Below are positions 50,088 through 58,839 of a DNA stretch of 64,000 bases, one piece after another. Source of the stretch: Agromyces aurantiacus (GTDB taxonomy: Bacteria > Actinomycetota > Actinomycetes > Actinomycetales > Microbacteriaceae). Where the stretch lies: NCBI RefSeq assembly GCF_016907355.1, contig NZ_JAFBBW010000001.1, forward strand, positions 2,914,001 to 2,978,000. Direction: 5' to 3'. Position 1 is the stretch's first letter. Each line of letters starts with the position of its first letter. Made by a program: the position numbers and the translations under genes. The notes under the pieces are model-generated. The model saw only the letters and a program-made list of their open reading frames with translations, was not told the origin of the DNA and did not search any database.

Positions 50088-50137
50088 AGGATAGCGGCGG
50101 CGAGGCGCATCTCGTGCCGTGCGTCGGCCCCTAGGCT
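50088..50137. promoter_or_regulatory. divergent -10 boxes for tatB and the O-methyltransferase
   Basis: Minus TATCCT (50088-50093) is 6 nt before the tatB ATG. Plus TAGGCT (50132-50137) gives the methyltransferase a leader of about 25 nt with GGGGAG as binding site. Confidence 0.5.
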
Positions 50138-50168
50138 TGGGGACGATCGAATCCCGGGGAGCCGCCAC

Positions 50169-50801
50169 GTGTCCGAGCACGACCTGAACTGGAAGTACGT
50201 CGACGAGAGCGTCGTGGAGTCGGAGTCGATCGCGAAGGCCCGCCAGCAGTCCCTCGAGCTGGGGGTCGAGCCGGTGTCGCCGGCCGTCGGCGCGCAGCTC
50301 GGCGTGATCGCGGCCGCGTGCGACGCGCGCGCCGTCATCGAGGTGGGCACGGGCCTCGGGGTGTCGGGCCTGTGGATGCTGCAGTCCGCGCGGGGCGCGC
50401 ACCTGACCTCGATCGACACCGAGACGGAGTACCAGCAGCACGCCCGCGAGCACTTCGCGGAGGCGGGCGTCGCGCCCGCTCGAGTTCGCCTCATCGCCGG
50501 TCGTGCGAGCGAGGTGCTGCCGCGGATGAACGAGCGGTCCTACGACGTCGTCTTCGTCGACGCGGATGCCCCGTCGGTGATCGAGTACGTCGAGCACGGG
50601 CTGCGGTTGGCCAAGCCCGGCGGCAGCGTGCTCGTCGCGCGTGCCCTGTGGAAGGGGAGGGTGGCCGACCCGGCGCGGCGAGACGACGCGGCGACGGCGT
50701 TCCGCGGGCTCATCTCGGAACTCGCGGCGTCCTCCGCCGTCGTCACCGCCATCTCGCCGGCCGGGGACGGCCTGCTTCAGATCGTGAAGCTGGGCGCCTG
50801 A
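50169..50801 (+). CDS. O-methyltransferase (family 3, Rv1220c type)
   Basis: 210 aa. Motif I is VIEVGTGLGVSGLWML (about 55-70), LTSIDTETEYQQHAREHF carries the acidic residue for SAM ribose, and DVVFVDADAPSVIEYVEHGLRLAKPGGSVLVAR is the metal/substrate region of catechol-type O-methyltransferases. The acceptor is unknown. GTG start with GGGGAG before it. Confidence 0.85.
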   Translation: MSEHDLNWKYVDESVVESESIAKARQQSLELGVEPVSPAVGAQLGVIAAACDARAVIEVGTGLGVSGLWMLQSARGAHLTSIDTETEYQQHAREHFAEAGVAPARVRLIAGRASEVLPRMNERSYDVVFVDADAPSVIEYVEHGLRLAKPGGSVLVARALWKGRVADPARRDDAATAFRGLISELAASSAVVTAISPAGDGLLQIVKLGA

Positions 50802-50803
50802 CC

Positions 50804-50977
50804 TCAGGCCGCGTTCACGACGCCACCGAGGACGTCGTAGAGCTCCTTGGCCTCAGCGTCGTTCACCGAGACGACGAGGCGGCCGCCACCCTCGAGCGGC
50901 ACGCGCACGATGATGAGGCGCCCCTCCTTCACAGCCTCCATCGGTCCGTCTCCAGTGCGTGGCTTCATGGCCGCCAT
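50804..50977 (-). CDS. DUF3117 small protein
   Basis: 57 aa, too short for most ORF cut-offs but clearly real. It opens with MAAMKPRTGDGPMEAVKEGR and continues RVPLEGGGRLVVSVNDAEA, the conserved sequence of the actinobacterial DUF3117 family (Rv1211 type). A small beta protein, function unknown. AAGGGG is 7 nt before the ATG, and a near-perfect -10 GATAAT lies 30 nt upstream, suggesting strong constitutive expression. It converges on the O-methyltransferase with 2 nt between stops. Confidence 0.9.
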   Translation of the reverse strand: MAAMKPRTGDGPMEAVKEGRLIIVRVPLEGGGRLVVSVNDAEAKELYDVLGGVVNAA

Positions 50978-51006
50978 TGAGCTACCCCTTTCGTGGCTGA
51001 ACCTCC

Positions 51007-51012
51007 ATTATC
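51007..51012 (-). promoter_or_regulatory. -10 box GATAAT of the DUF3117 gene
   Basis: One of the closest matches to the TATAAT consensus among the -10 candidates I found, 29 nt before the ATG. Confidence 0.55.
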
Positions 51013-51115
51013 CCGCATCGGAGGGACACGCCGGTGCGACGCGGCCGCCCTGTGGAGTGTCGGACCGGGGTTTCACCGCCCCGCCATCATCCGTTCCCCG
51101 GGCGTCCGGGGCGGC

Positions 51116-52351
51116 TCACGGCGGCGTCCAGTCGTATCCGTCGATGCGCCAGGCGATCAGCAGCCAGCCGAACTGCAGGGCGAGCGAGACGACCACGAGC
51201 CCGCCCCGCCACCACGGCGAACGCGGCACGGCGAGCGCGCCTGCGATCGGGAACAGGGGCGCGAGGATCCGGAAGGTGCTCGACTGCGGGAAGAACACCG
51301 CGAGCACGTACAGCGCGTAGCTGGCGAGCCAGAGCCGGAGGTCGACGCCGAGGCGGCGCACCCACGGGGTGAAGAGCGCGACGCCGAAGGAGACCACGAG
51401 CACGATCGGCACGATGGTGCCCATGGGCTGCCCGAGCCACCAGTCCCCCGCCTGGAACCACGGCGTGAACGGCACCAGCTCGACGTAGCCGATGTACGCC
51501 GACCGCCACGCGAGCTCGGTGTCGGTGTACGCGCCGGGGTCGCCCGTCGCCGCCCAGGCGATGGCCGGCCAGGCCAGCCCCGCGATCCCGGCCAGCACGG
51601 CGACGGATGCCGCGGCCACGCGCTCGCGCATCGGGAACGGGTCGCGTGCGCGCGTGAACCACCGCACGATCCAGTGCAACCCGAGCGTGAGCGCGAACGC
51701 CAGCGCCCCCGGGCGCGTGAACGCCCACACGACGATGACGGGCGCGAGCCAGCCGTAGCGCCGGTCGACGAGCAGGAGCAGCGCGACCGCGAGCCAGAGG
51801 AACCCGAGCGCCTCCGCGTAGCCGAACTGCATGATCGGCGCGACCGGCGCGACGCAGAACAGCACGACGGCGAACATCGCCTGGTCGGGCTCGAGGAACC
51901 GCGTCATGAGGCGGTGGAAGACGAGCGCCGCGCCGAGCCCGGCGGCCAGCGCGATGACGACCGACGCGACATCCCACGGCACGCCCACGACGGTGAGCAC
52001 CCGCACGATCCCCGGGTAGACCGGCAGGAACGCCCACTGGTTCTCGGCGACGTGGCCGTCGTCGGTGAGCGGCAGTTCGGTGGGGTATCCGGCGGCCGCG
52101 ATGTAGGCGTACCACCGGGCGTCCCAGAGGTTCGAGTACGCGAAGAGGCCCGGGTGCGCCTGGGTCCAGGCGTTCCCGGGCTGCTGCCGTGCGAGCTCGA
52201 GCACGAACAGGGTGGTCACGAGGCGGGCCGCCGCGTACACGAGCACCACGCGCACCCACGACGGGAGCAGGCGCCACCGCACGCGCGGCGACCACCGGCC
52301 GCGCCGGAACGGGTCGGGCTCCCGCACCGCGGTCGGCTCGTGCACGCTCAC
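51116..52351 (-). CDS. PIG-V-like mannosyltransferase family membrane protein
   Basis: 411 aa, nine or ten membrane helices. After helix 1 the loop LFAYSNLWDARWYAYIAAAGYP carries the catalytic WDxxWY feature of PIG-V/GT-C type mannosyltransferases. FLPVYPGIVRVL and FGYAEALGFLWLAVALL are also family-like. It would use polyprenyl-phosphate-mannose outside the membrane for lipoglycans or protein mannosylation. It starts 10 nt after the dapE stop. Confidence 0.78.
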   Translation of the reverse strand: MSVHEPTAVREPDPFRRGRWSPRVRWRLLPSWVRVVLVYAAARLVTTLFVLELARQQPGNAWTQAHPGLFAYSNLWDARWYAYIAAAGYPTELPLTDDGHVAENQWAFLPVYPGIVRVLTVVGVPWDVASVVIALAAGLGAALVFHRLMTRFLEPDQAMFAVVLFCVAPVAPIMQFGYAEALGFLWLAVALLLLVDRRYGWLAPVIVVWAFTRPGALAFALTLGLHWIVRWFTRARDPFPMRERVAAASVAVLAGIAGLAWPAIAWAATGDPGAYTDTELAWRSAYIGYVELVPFTPWFQAGDWWLGQPMGTIVPIVLVVSFGVALFTPWVRRLGVDLRLWLASYALYVLAVFFPQSSTFRILAPLFPIAGALAVPRSPWWRGGLVVVSLALQFGWLLIAWRIDGYDWTPP

Positions 52352-52361
52352 CGGCAGGGCC

Positions 52362-53474
52362 TCAGGCCGTGGCTCCGGTGAGCCAGTCCCGCAGGGCGCG
52401 CTCGCACGCGAGGATCTCGTCGCAGTCGACGCGCTCGTCGTCGGCGTGCGCGAGCAGCGGGTCGCCCGGGCCGAAGTTCACCGCGGGGATGCCGAGCGCG
52501 CTGAAGCGCGCGACATCCGTCCAGCCGTACTTCGGCCGCGCCTCGGCGCCGACCGCGCGCACGAACTGCTGCGCGAGCGGGTCGTCGAGTCCGGGCCGGG
52601 CCCCCTCGGCCGAGTCGGTGATGGCGACCTCGTACTCGGGGAACAGCTCGCGCACGTGCGCGGTCGCCTCGGCGACCGAGCGGCTCGGCGCGAACCGGTA
52701 GTTCAGCGTCAGCACGGCCTCGTCGGGGATCACGTTGCCGGCCACGCCGCCGTGCACGAGCACCGCGTTCAGCCCCTCGCGGTACTCGAGGCCGTCGACC
52801 GTCACGGTCTCGGCCTCGTAGGCGGCGAGCCGGTCGAGCGCGGGCGCGAGCTTGTGGATCGCGTTGTCGCCGACCCAGCTGCGTGCGGAGTGCGCGCGCC
52901 GGCCGCGGGCCCGCAGCTCGGCGCGCAACGTGCCGTTGCAGCCGCCCTCGACCTCGGCGCGGGTCGGCTCGCCGAGGATCGCGAAGTCGCCCTCGAACAG
53001 CTCGGGGTGCACGCGCAGCACGCGCCCGAGCCCGTTGAGGCCGGCCGCGACCTCCTCGTGGTCGTACCACATCCAGGTCACGTCGACCGCGGGGTCGGCG
53101 AGCTCGTACGCGAGCTTCAGCTGGACCGCGACGCCCGCCTTCATGTCGACGGTGCCGCGGCCCCAGAGGATGCGGCGTCCGTCGGCCTCCTCGAGCGTCG
53201 TGGGCAGGTTGTCGTTGATGGGCACCGTGTCGAGGTGGCCGGCGATGACGACCCGGCGCTCGCGACCGAGGTGCGTGCGCGCCACGATCGTGTCGCCGTC
53301 GCGGATCACCTCGAGGTGCGCCGCGCCGGCCAGCGCGTCGACGATGAGGTCGGCGAGCCGGCCCTCGTCGCCCGACTCGCTGGGGACGTCGCAGATCGCC
53401 TGCGTGATCGCGACGACGTCGGCACCGAGGTCGAGCGAGGTGGGCGAGGCGGCGGACGCGGCGGGTTCGGCCAT
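52362..53474 (-). CDS. dapE: succinyl-diaminopimelate desuccinylase
   Basis: 370 aa, M20 family. Metal ligands: His in VIAGHLDTVPIN, Asp in WGRGTVDMKAG, the EE pair in WYDHEEVAAGLNG, Glu in ILGEPTRAEVEGGCNG and the late His region LLAHADDERV. The lid (dimerisation) domain is about 175-285. It hydrolyses N-succinyl-LL-diaminopimelate in lysine and peptidoglycan synthesis. ATG 7 nt after TAGACT; divergent from dapD as in mycobacteria. Confidence 0.92.
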   Translation of the reverse strand: MAEPAASAASPTSLDLGADVVAITQAICDVPSESGDEGRLADLIVDALAGAAHLEVIRDGDTIVARTHLGRERRVVIAGHLDTVPINDNLPTTLEEADGRRILWGRGTVDMKAGVAVQLKLAYELADPAVDVTWMWYDHEEVAAGLNGLGRVLRVHPELFEGDFAILGEPTRAEVEGGCNGTLRAELRARGRRAHSARSWVGDNAIHKLAPALDRLAAYEAETVTVDGLEYREGLNAVLVHGGVAGNVIPDEAVLTLNYRFAPSRSVAEATAHVRELFPEYEVAITDSAEGARPGLDDPLAQQFVRAVGAEARPKYGWTDVARFSALGIPAVNFGPGDPLLAHADDERVDCDEILACERALRDWLTGATA

Positions 53475-53481
53475 GGCATCG

Positions 53482-53558
53482 AGTCTACGGTCGACCGGAT
53501 GCCGCGGCCCGGCGCCGCACGTCACGCGCCGACCCCGTCGCATCCGGCTCGGTACCCT
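53482..53558. promoter_or_regulatory. divergent leaderless promoters of dapE and dapD
   Basis: Minus TAGACT (53482-53487) is 7 nt before the dapE ATG; plus TACCCT (53553-53558) is 6 nt before the dapD ATG. No riboswitch-like structure is seen in the 90-nt gap. Confidence 0.55.
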
Positions 53559-53564
53559 TGAGGC

Positions 53565-54527
53565 ATGCCCGCAGACTCGCCGAACCCGACCGCGCCCACC
53601 GCCGCCTGGGGCGACGGACTCGCCACGATCGCCGCCGACGGCACGGTGCTCGACACGTGGTACCCGGCGCCGCAGCTGGGCGAGCTGCCCGACCCGGCGC
53701 CGGCCGCGTGGCAGCCCCCGGCCGGCGCGGTCGGCCCCGACGAGCGACGCGGGGTGACGGTCGAGGCGGTCCGCGTGGCCATCCGCCTCGACGAGCCGCC
53801 CGCGGGCACCTCCGACGCGTACCTGCGACTGCACCTGCTCTCGCACCTGCTCGTGCGGCCGAACGCGCTGAACCTCGAGGGCATCTTCGGCCACCTGCCC
53901 AACGTGGCGTGGACCAACGCGGGACCCGTGCACCCCGACGACCTCGACCGGCTCCGTCCGGCGCTGCAGCGGGCGGGCATCCACGTCACGGGCCTCGACA
54001 AGTTCCCGCGCCTGCTCGACTACGTGATCCCCGAGCGCGTGCGCATCGCCGACGCCTCGCGCGTGCGCCTCGGCGCCCACCTGGCGCCCGGCACGACGGT
54101 CATGCACGAGGGTTTCGTGAACTTCAACGCCGGCACCCTGGGCAGCTCCATGGTCGAGGGCCGCATCTCGCAGGGCGTCGTCGTCGGCGACGGGAGCGAC
54201 ATCGGCGGCGGCGCCTCGATCATGGGCACGCTCTCGGGCGGCGGCACCCAGCGCGTCGCGATCGGCGAGCGCGCGCTGCTCGGCGCGAACTCGGGCATCG
54301 GCATCTCGATCGGCGACGACACCGTGGTCGAGGCCGGCCTCTACGTCACGGCCGGCACGAAGGTCGCGGTCATCGGGGCCGCTGGCGAGCCGGACCGCGT
54401 CGTCAAGGCCGTCGAGCTCTCCGGGCAGCCGAACCTGCTGTTCCGGCGCAACTCGCTCGACGGCCGCGTCGAGGTGCTGTCGCGCTCGGGCCAGGGCATC
54501 GTGCTGAATACCGCGCTGCACGCCTGA
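53565..54527 (+). CDS. dapD: tetrahydrodipicolinate N-succinyltransferase
   Basis: 320 aa. The actinobacterial DapD form: an N-terminal globular domain (1-150) followed by a left-handed beta-helix of hexapeptide repeats (about 155-270: [64 protein letters not shown]). MVEGR and the Gly-rich loop bind succinyl-CoA and substrate. Second step of the succinylase branch. Works with DapC and DapE in this window. Confidence 0.93.
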   Translation: MPADSPNPTAPTAAWGDGLATIAADGTVLDTWYPAPQLGELPDPAPAAWQPPAGAVGPDERRGVTVEAVRVAIRLDEPPAGTSDAYLRLHLLSHLLVRPNALNLEGIFGHLPNVAWTNAGPVHPDDLDRLRPALQRAGIHVTGLDKFPRLLDYVIPERVRIADASRVRLGAHLAPGTTVMHEGFVNFNAGTLGSSMVEGRISQGVVVGDGSDIGGGASIMGTLSGGGTQRVAIGERALLGANSGIGISIGDDTVVEAGLYVTAGTKVAVIGAAGEPDRVVKAVELSGQPNLLFRRNSLDGRVEVLSRSGQGIVLNTALHA

Positions 54528-54570
54528 GCGACGGCCCGTCGCGGCATCCGCCGTCGCTGCCGCCGGGAGG

Positions 54571-54576
54571 TACAGT
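54571..54576 (+). promoter_or_regulatory. -10 box TACAGT of the penicillin acylase gene
   Basis: TACAGT lies 56 nt before the GTG at 54633, which has AAGGAG 5 nt upstream. Confidence 0.45.
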
Positions 54577-54632
54577 GATCACCCGGGGCGACCGACGACG
54601 GCCGCCCCGCTGCGACGACACGAAGGAGTGAC

Positions 54633-57215
54633 GTGGGAACCGACGCCCCGAGGACCCGACGGCATCGCTGGGGCAAGTTCCTCGTGGGCGTGCTCGTCAC
54701 GGTGCTCGTGATCGGGGTCGCCGCCGCCGGATTCGGCTGGTGGACGGTGCACCGTTCCTTCCCCACCACCACCGGACGGATCGACGTGCCGGGGCTGCAG
54801 GGCGCGGTCACGGTCTACCGCGACGACGCCGGCATCCCGCAGCTGGTCGCCGAGACCGACCACGACCTGTTCTTCGCGCAGGGGTACGTGCACGCGCAGG
54901 ACCGCTTCTGGGAGATGGACTTCCGCCGGCACGTCACCGCCGGCCGGCTCGCCGAGCTGTTCGGCGAGGAGCAGGTGGCGACCGACGCGTTCGTGCGCAC
55001 GCTCGACTGGCGGGGCATCGCCGAGACCGAGTACGAACTGCTCGACGAGCGGTCCCGTGCGTACTACGAGGCCTACGCCGACGGCGTGAACGCCTATCTC
55101 GACGGCCGCAGCGGCGCCGAGCTCTCGCTCGAGTACGCCGTGCTCGCGCTGCAGAACCCCGGATACCGGCCCGAGCCGTGGGCCCCCGTCGACTCGATCG
55201 CGTGGCTGAAGGCGATGGCGTGGGACCTCCGCTCGAACCTCGGCGACGAGATCGACCGGGCGCTCCTGTCGGCGACGCTCCCGCCCGAGGAGGTGCAGCG
55301 GCTGCACCCCGACTTCCCGTTCTCGGCCAAGCCCACGATCGTCGACGGACTGGACGGCGCGCCGGCCGCCTCGGCGTCGGCCCCGGTCCCGGCCGACGAC
55401 GGCGACGATCCCGCCGCCGCACCGTTGGAGGAGGGGCACGTCGACGCGCTCGCCGACCTCGCCGCCAGCGTCGACCGGCTGCCCGAGCTGCTCGGGCCCG
55501 AGGGCGGCGACCTGGGCTCCAACTCGTGGGTGGTCTCCGGCGAGCTCACCGAGACGGGCATGCCGCTGCTCGCCAACGACCCGCACCTCGGCCCGGCCAT
55601 GCCCTCGATCTGGGTGCAGATGGGCCTGCACTGCGCCGAGCCGACCGACGCGTGCACGTTCGACGTCGCCGGGTACGGCTTCTCGGGCCTGCCCGGCATC
55701 GTGATCGGGCACAACACGAGGATCGCGTGGGGCTTCACGAACCTCGGGCCCGACGTCGCCGACCTCTACCTCGAGCGCATCGTCGACGACTCCTACGAGT
55801 TCGACGGGACGCTGCGCCCGCTCACGGTGCGCGAGGAGGTGATCGAGGTCGCGGGCGGCGACCCCGTGACGATCCAGGTGCGCTCGACCGACCGCGGCCC
55901 GATCGTGAGCATCGACGACGCGTCGAACTACAGCCGGGTCGCCACCGACTACGGCGCCACCGTCGAGGCCGGCGGCCCGGCCGCCGACGGCGCCGAGCTC
56001 GAGGTGTCGCTGCAGTGGACCGCGCTCTCCCCCGGGACGACCCCGGCGGCGGTGTTCGCCATGGACCGCGCGCAGGACTGGAAGGGGTTCCAGGCGGCGG
56101 CGGCGCTGTTCGACGTGCCGGCGCAGAACCTCGTGTACGCCGACGTCGACGGCAACATCGGCTACCAGGCGCCCGGCGCCATCCCGATCCGCAAGGCCGG
56201 CGACGGCACGCTGCCCATGCCCGGCTGGACGAGCGCGAACGGCTGGAGCGGCATGGTGCCCTTCGAGCAGCTGCCGTCGGTGCTGAACCCCGAGCGCGGC
56301 TACCTCGTCACGGCGAACAACGCCGTCGATGACGACGGCCCCTCGCTCACGCGCGACTGGGACCTCGGCTACCGGGCCGAGGGCATCGAGCGCCGCATCC
56401 GCGAGCTCACGGCCGACGGCGGCACGCTCACGGCCGAGGACATGACCGACATCCAGCTCGACACGCGCGACGCCAACGCGGCGGCGCTCCTCCCGGTGAT
56501 CGCCGAGCTCGACCTCGACGGCGACGCGGCGCGCGGCGCGCAGCTGCTGGCCGGCTGGGATGCGTCGGCCGACGCCGACAGCGCCGAGGCGGCCTACTTC
56601 GCGGTGTTCTGGCGGACCCTGCTCGACCGCATGTTCGGCGACCTCCCCGAGGCGACGCGGCCGCAGGGCGGCGACCGCTGGTTCGCGGTCGTCGGGTCGC
56701 TCCTCGGCCAGCCCGACGACGCCTGGTGGACCGACGACGAGGCCGGCGCGACCGGACGCGACGCCGTCATCGCGGCCTCGCTCGCGGCGGCGTGGCGTGA
56801 GGCATCCGATCGCCTGGGCGACGACCCCGCCGACTGGCGCTGGGGCCGCCTGCACACGCTCAGCCTGAAGAACCAGAGCCTCGGCACGTCCGGCATCGCG
56901 CCCATCGAGTGGCTCTTCAACCGCGGCCCGTACGAGACGGGCGGCGGATCGGCCATCGTGAATGCGATCGGATGGGACGCGAGCGTCGGGTACGAGGTCG
57001 ACTGGGTGCCCTCGATGCGCATGGTCGTCGACCTCGGCGACCTCGACGCGTCGACCTGGGTGAACCTCACCGGGGCGTCCGGGCACGCGTTCCACCCGCA
57101 CTACGACGACCAGGCGCCGCTCTGGCAGCACGGCGAGACCCGTGCGTGGCCGTTCACGCGCGAGGCCGTGCGCGATGCGGCCGTGGACACGCTGGTGCTC
57201 CGTCCCGCGGGCTGA
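54633..57215 (+). CDS. penicillin acylase family Ntn-hydrolase
   Basis: 860 aa. N-terminal membrane anchor (about 16-38), alpha-chain region (about 45-230, with YRDDAGIPQLVAETDHDLFFAQGYVHAQDRFWEMD), an Asp/Ala-rich linker (about 240-290), then the beta chain that starts at S296 in G-SNSWVV, the nucleophile made free by self-cleavage. LLANDPHLG, GLPGIVIGHNTRIAWGFTN and the C-terminal LTGASGHAFHPHYDDQ, which is followed by WPF, are conserved. Substrates can be N-acyl homoserine lactones, penicillins or acyl peptides; which one is not visible. Outside the membrane. Confidence 0.88.
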   Translation: MGTDAPRTRRHRWGKFLVGVLVTVLVIGVAAAGFGWWTVHRSFPTTTGRIDVPGLQGAVTVYRDDAGIPQLVAETDHDLFFAQGYVHAQDRFWEMDFRRHVTAGRLAELFGEEQVATDAFVRTLDWRGIAETEYELLDERSRAYYEAYADGVNAYLDGRSGAELSLEYAVLALQNPGYRPEPWAPVDSIAWLKAMAWDLRSNLGDEIDRALLSATLPPEEVQRLHPDFPFSAKPTIVDGLDGAPAASASAPVPADDGDDPAAAPLEEGHVDALADLAASVDRLPELLGPEGGDLGSNSWVVSGELTETGMPLLANDPHLGPAMPSIWVQMGLHCAEPTDACTFDVAGYGFSGLPGIVIGHNTRIAWGFTNLGPDVADLYLERIVDDSYEFDGTLRPLTVREEVIEVAGGDPVTIQVRSTDRGPIVSIDDASNYSRVATDYGATVEAGGPAADGAELEVSLQWTALSPGTTPAAVFAMDRAQDWKGFQAAAALFDVPAQNLVYADVDGNIGYQAPGAIPIRKAGDGTLPMPGWTSANGWSGMVPFEQLPSVLNPERGYLVTANNAVDDDGPSLTRDWDLGYRAEGIERRIRELTADGGTLTAEDMTDIQLDTRDANAAALLPVIAELDLDGDAARGAQLLAGWDASADADSAEAAYFAVFWRTLLDRMFGDLPEATRPQGGDRWFAVVGSLLGQPDDAWWTDDEAGATGRDAVIAASLAAAWREASDRLGDDPADWRWGRLHTLSLKNQSLGTSGIAPIEWLFNRGPYETGGGSAIVNAIGWDASVGYEVDWVPSMRMVVDLGDLDASTWVNLTGASGHAFHPHYDDQAPLWQHGETRAWPFTREAVRDAAVDTLVLRPAG

Positions 57216-57244
57216 GCGCCGGCGGCGGGAGCCGGAGCGGGGGC

Positions 57245-57676
57245 TCAGCGCAGCACGGAGCTCAGCAGCAGGCTGGTCTCGCTGTTGACGACGCCCGCGA
57301 TCGAGCGGATGCGGCCGAGCACGCGGTCGAAGTCGCCGAGGGTGTCCGTGCGCAGCTCGGCCACCAGGTCCCATCCGCCGTTCGTCGTGTGCAGCGCGAT
57401 GATCTCGGGGAACCCGCGCAACCGGCGGATCACGTCGTCGGTGCTGCGGCCCTCGACCTCGATGAACGAGATCGCGTGGATCGCGAGCGGGTCCATCTCG
57501 TCGCGCACGCGCACCGAGAACCCGATGATGACCCCGGATGTCACGAGCCGGTCGATCCGGCCCGTGACGGTCGCTCGCGCGACCCCGAGCCGGCGCGCGA
57601 GCTCGGCCACCGGGGCCCGGCCGTCCTCGCGGAGGAGCGCGAGGAGGCGCCGATCGAGATCGTCGAGATGATCCAT
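57245..57676 (-). CDS. Lrp/AsnC family regulator
   Basis: 143 aa. Winged HTH (LDDLDRRLLALLREDGRAPVAELARRLGVARATVTGRIDRLVTSGVI, 4-50) and a RAM ligand-binding domain (about 65-140; ALHTTNGGWDLVAELRT). It is divergent from ornithine cyclodeaminase, so it probably senses an amino acid such as ornithine, arginine or proline and controls that operon. ATG 6 nt after TACACT (leaderless). Confidence 0.88.
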   Translation of the reverse strand: MDHLDDLDRRLLALLREDGRAPVAELARRLGVARATVTGRIDRLVTSGVIIGFSVRVRDEMDPLAIHAISFIEVEGRSTDDVIRRLRGFPEIIALHTTNGGWDLVAELRTDTLGDFDRVLGRIRSIAGVVNSETSLLLSSVLR

Positions 57677-57682
57677 GCACAA

Positions 57683-57688
57683 AGTGTA
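57683..57688 (-). promoter_or_regulatory. -10 box TACACT, leaderless promoter of the lrp-type gene
   Basis: 6 nt before the ATG at 57676. Confidence 0.5.
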
Positions 57689-57700
57689 ACCCGCACCTTC

Positions 57701-57773
57701 GCACTCTGCGCTGTGCGCGGACGGTCCGAGTGCAGATCGGTCGTTGCCGTTGCATATCGACCGGTCCTACGCT
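57701..57773 (+). promoter_or_regulatory. promoter of the ocd-ctlX operon with two inverted repeats
   Basis: -35 TTGCCG (57744-57749) and -10 TACGCT (57768-57773) are 18 nt apart. GATCGGTCG (57735-57743) and CGACCGGTC (57758-57766), one mismatch, bracket the -35 and abut the -10. A second pair GCACTC (57701-57706) / GAGTGC (57728-57733) lies upstream. Arrayed inverted repeats between divergent genes are the usual sites of Lrp/AsnC proteins. Confidence 0.5.
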
Positions 57774-57805
57774 CGATCGCGGGGGTCGAATCGGAAGGGA
57801 ACGTG

Positions 57806-58834
57806 ATGACGAGCTTCGTCGACGTACGCAACATGGTCGGCTGGGTCGCCAGCACCGGGCCCGAGCGCATCATCGCCGGGATCCTCGAGTACCTCGAGCA
57901 GGACTTCGCCCGCTGGGAGAGCTTCGACAAGACACCCCGCGTCGCGAGCCACACGCCGTTCGGCGTCATCGAGCTCATGCCCACGAGCGACCACGAGTCC
58001 TACGCGTTCAAGTACGTCAACGGCCACCCCTCCAACCCGGCTCGCGGCTACCAGACCGTGACCGCCTTCGGTGTGCTCGCCGACGTGCACAACGGCTACC
58101 CCACCTTCCTCGCCGAGATGACCGTGCTCACGGCGCTGCGCACCGCGGCGACGAGCGCGTTCGCCGCCAAGCTGCTCGCCCGGCCCGACTCCGAGGTCAT
58201 GGCGATGATCGGCACCGGCAGCCAGGCCGAGTTCCAGGCACTCGCGTTCCGGTCGGCCCTCGGCATCACGCGCCTGCGCGTCTACGACGTCGATCCCGAC
58301 GCGATCGCGAAGTTCGTGCGCAACATGCTGCCGCTCGGCTTCGAGATCGACGTGGCCGGCAGCGCGGCCGAGGCGCTCCAGGGCGCCGACGTCGTGACGA
58401 CGTGCACGGCCGACAAGGCCCGCAACGCCGTGGTCGCCGACGAGTGGGTGCGCCCCGGCATGCACCTGAACGCGATCGGCGGCGACTGCCCCGGCAAGAC
58501 CGAGCTCGACCCCGCGATCCTCGACCGCGCCGCGGTGTTCGTCGAGTTCACGCCGCAGACCCGCATCGAGGGCGAGATCCAGGCCAAGCCGGCCGACTTC
58601 CCCGTGACCGAGCTGTGGGAGGTGCTCACGGGCCGATCGACCGGCCGCACGAGCGCCGACCAGGTCACGCTCTTCGACTCGGTCGGGTTCGCGATCGAGG
58701 ACTTCTCGGCGCTGCGCTACGTGCGCGACCAGGTCGCCGGCACGCACTTCGAGCAGCGGATCGACCTCGTCGCCGACCCCGACGACCCGAAGGACCTCTT
58801 CGGCCTCGTCGGCGCCTTCTCACCGGTGGGGTGA
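57806..58834 (+). CDS. ornithine cyclodeaminase
   Basis: 342 aa, mu-crystallin/OCD fold. Substrate part FGVIELMPTSDHESYAFKYVNGHPSN with Lys near 70, then the Rossmann domain with MIGTGSQAEFQALAF (about 130-144), LRVYDVDPDAIAKF and VVTTCTADKARNAVV. LNAIGGDCPGKTELDP is the NAD/ornithine site. It converts L-ornithine to L-proline and ammonia. ATG with GGAAGGGAA. The next gene, ctlX, starts 6 nt after its stop, so arginine or citrulline products feed directly into it. Confidence 0.88.
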   Translation: MTSFVDVRNMVGWVASTGPERIIAGILEYLEQDFARWESFDKTPRVASHTPFGVIELMPTSDHESYAFKYVNGHPSNPARGYQTVTAFGVLADVHNGYPTFLAEMTVLTALRTAATSAFAAKLLARPDSEVMAMIGTGSQAEFQALAFRSALGITRLRVYDVDPDAIAKFVRNMLPLGFEIDVAGSAAEALQGADVVTTCTADKARNAVVADEWVRPGMHLNAIGGDCPGKTELDPAILDRAAVFVEFTPQTRIEGEIQAKPADFPVTELWEVLTGRSTGRTSADQVTLFDSVGFAIEDFSALRYVRDQVAGTHFEQRIDLVADPDDPKDLFGLVGAFSPVG

Positions 58835-58839
58835 GCCGG

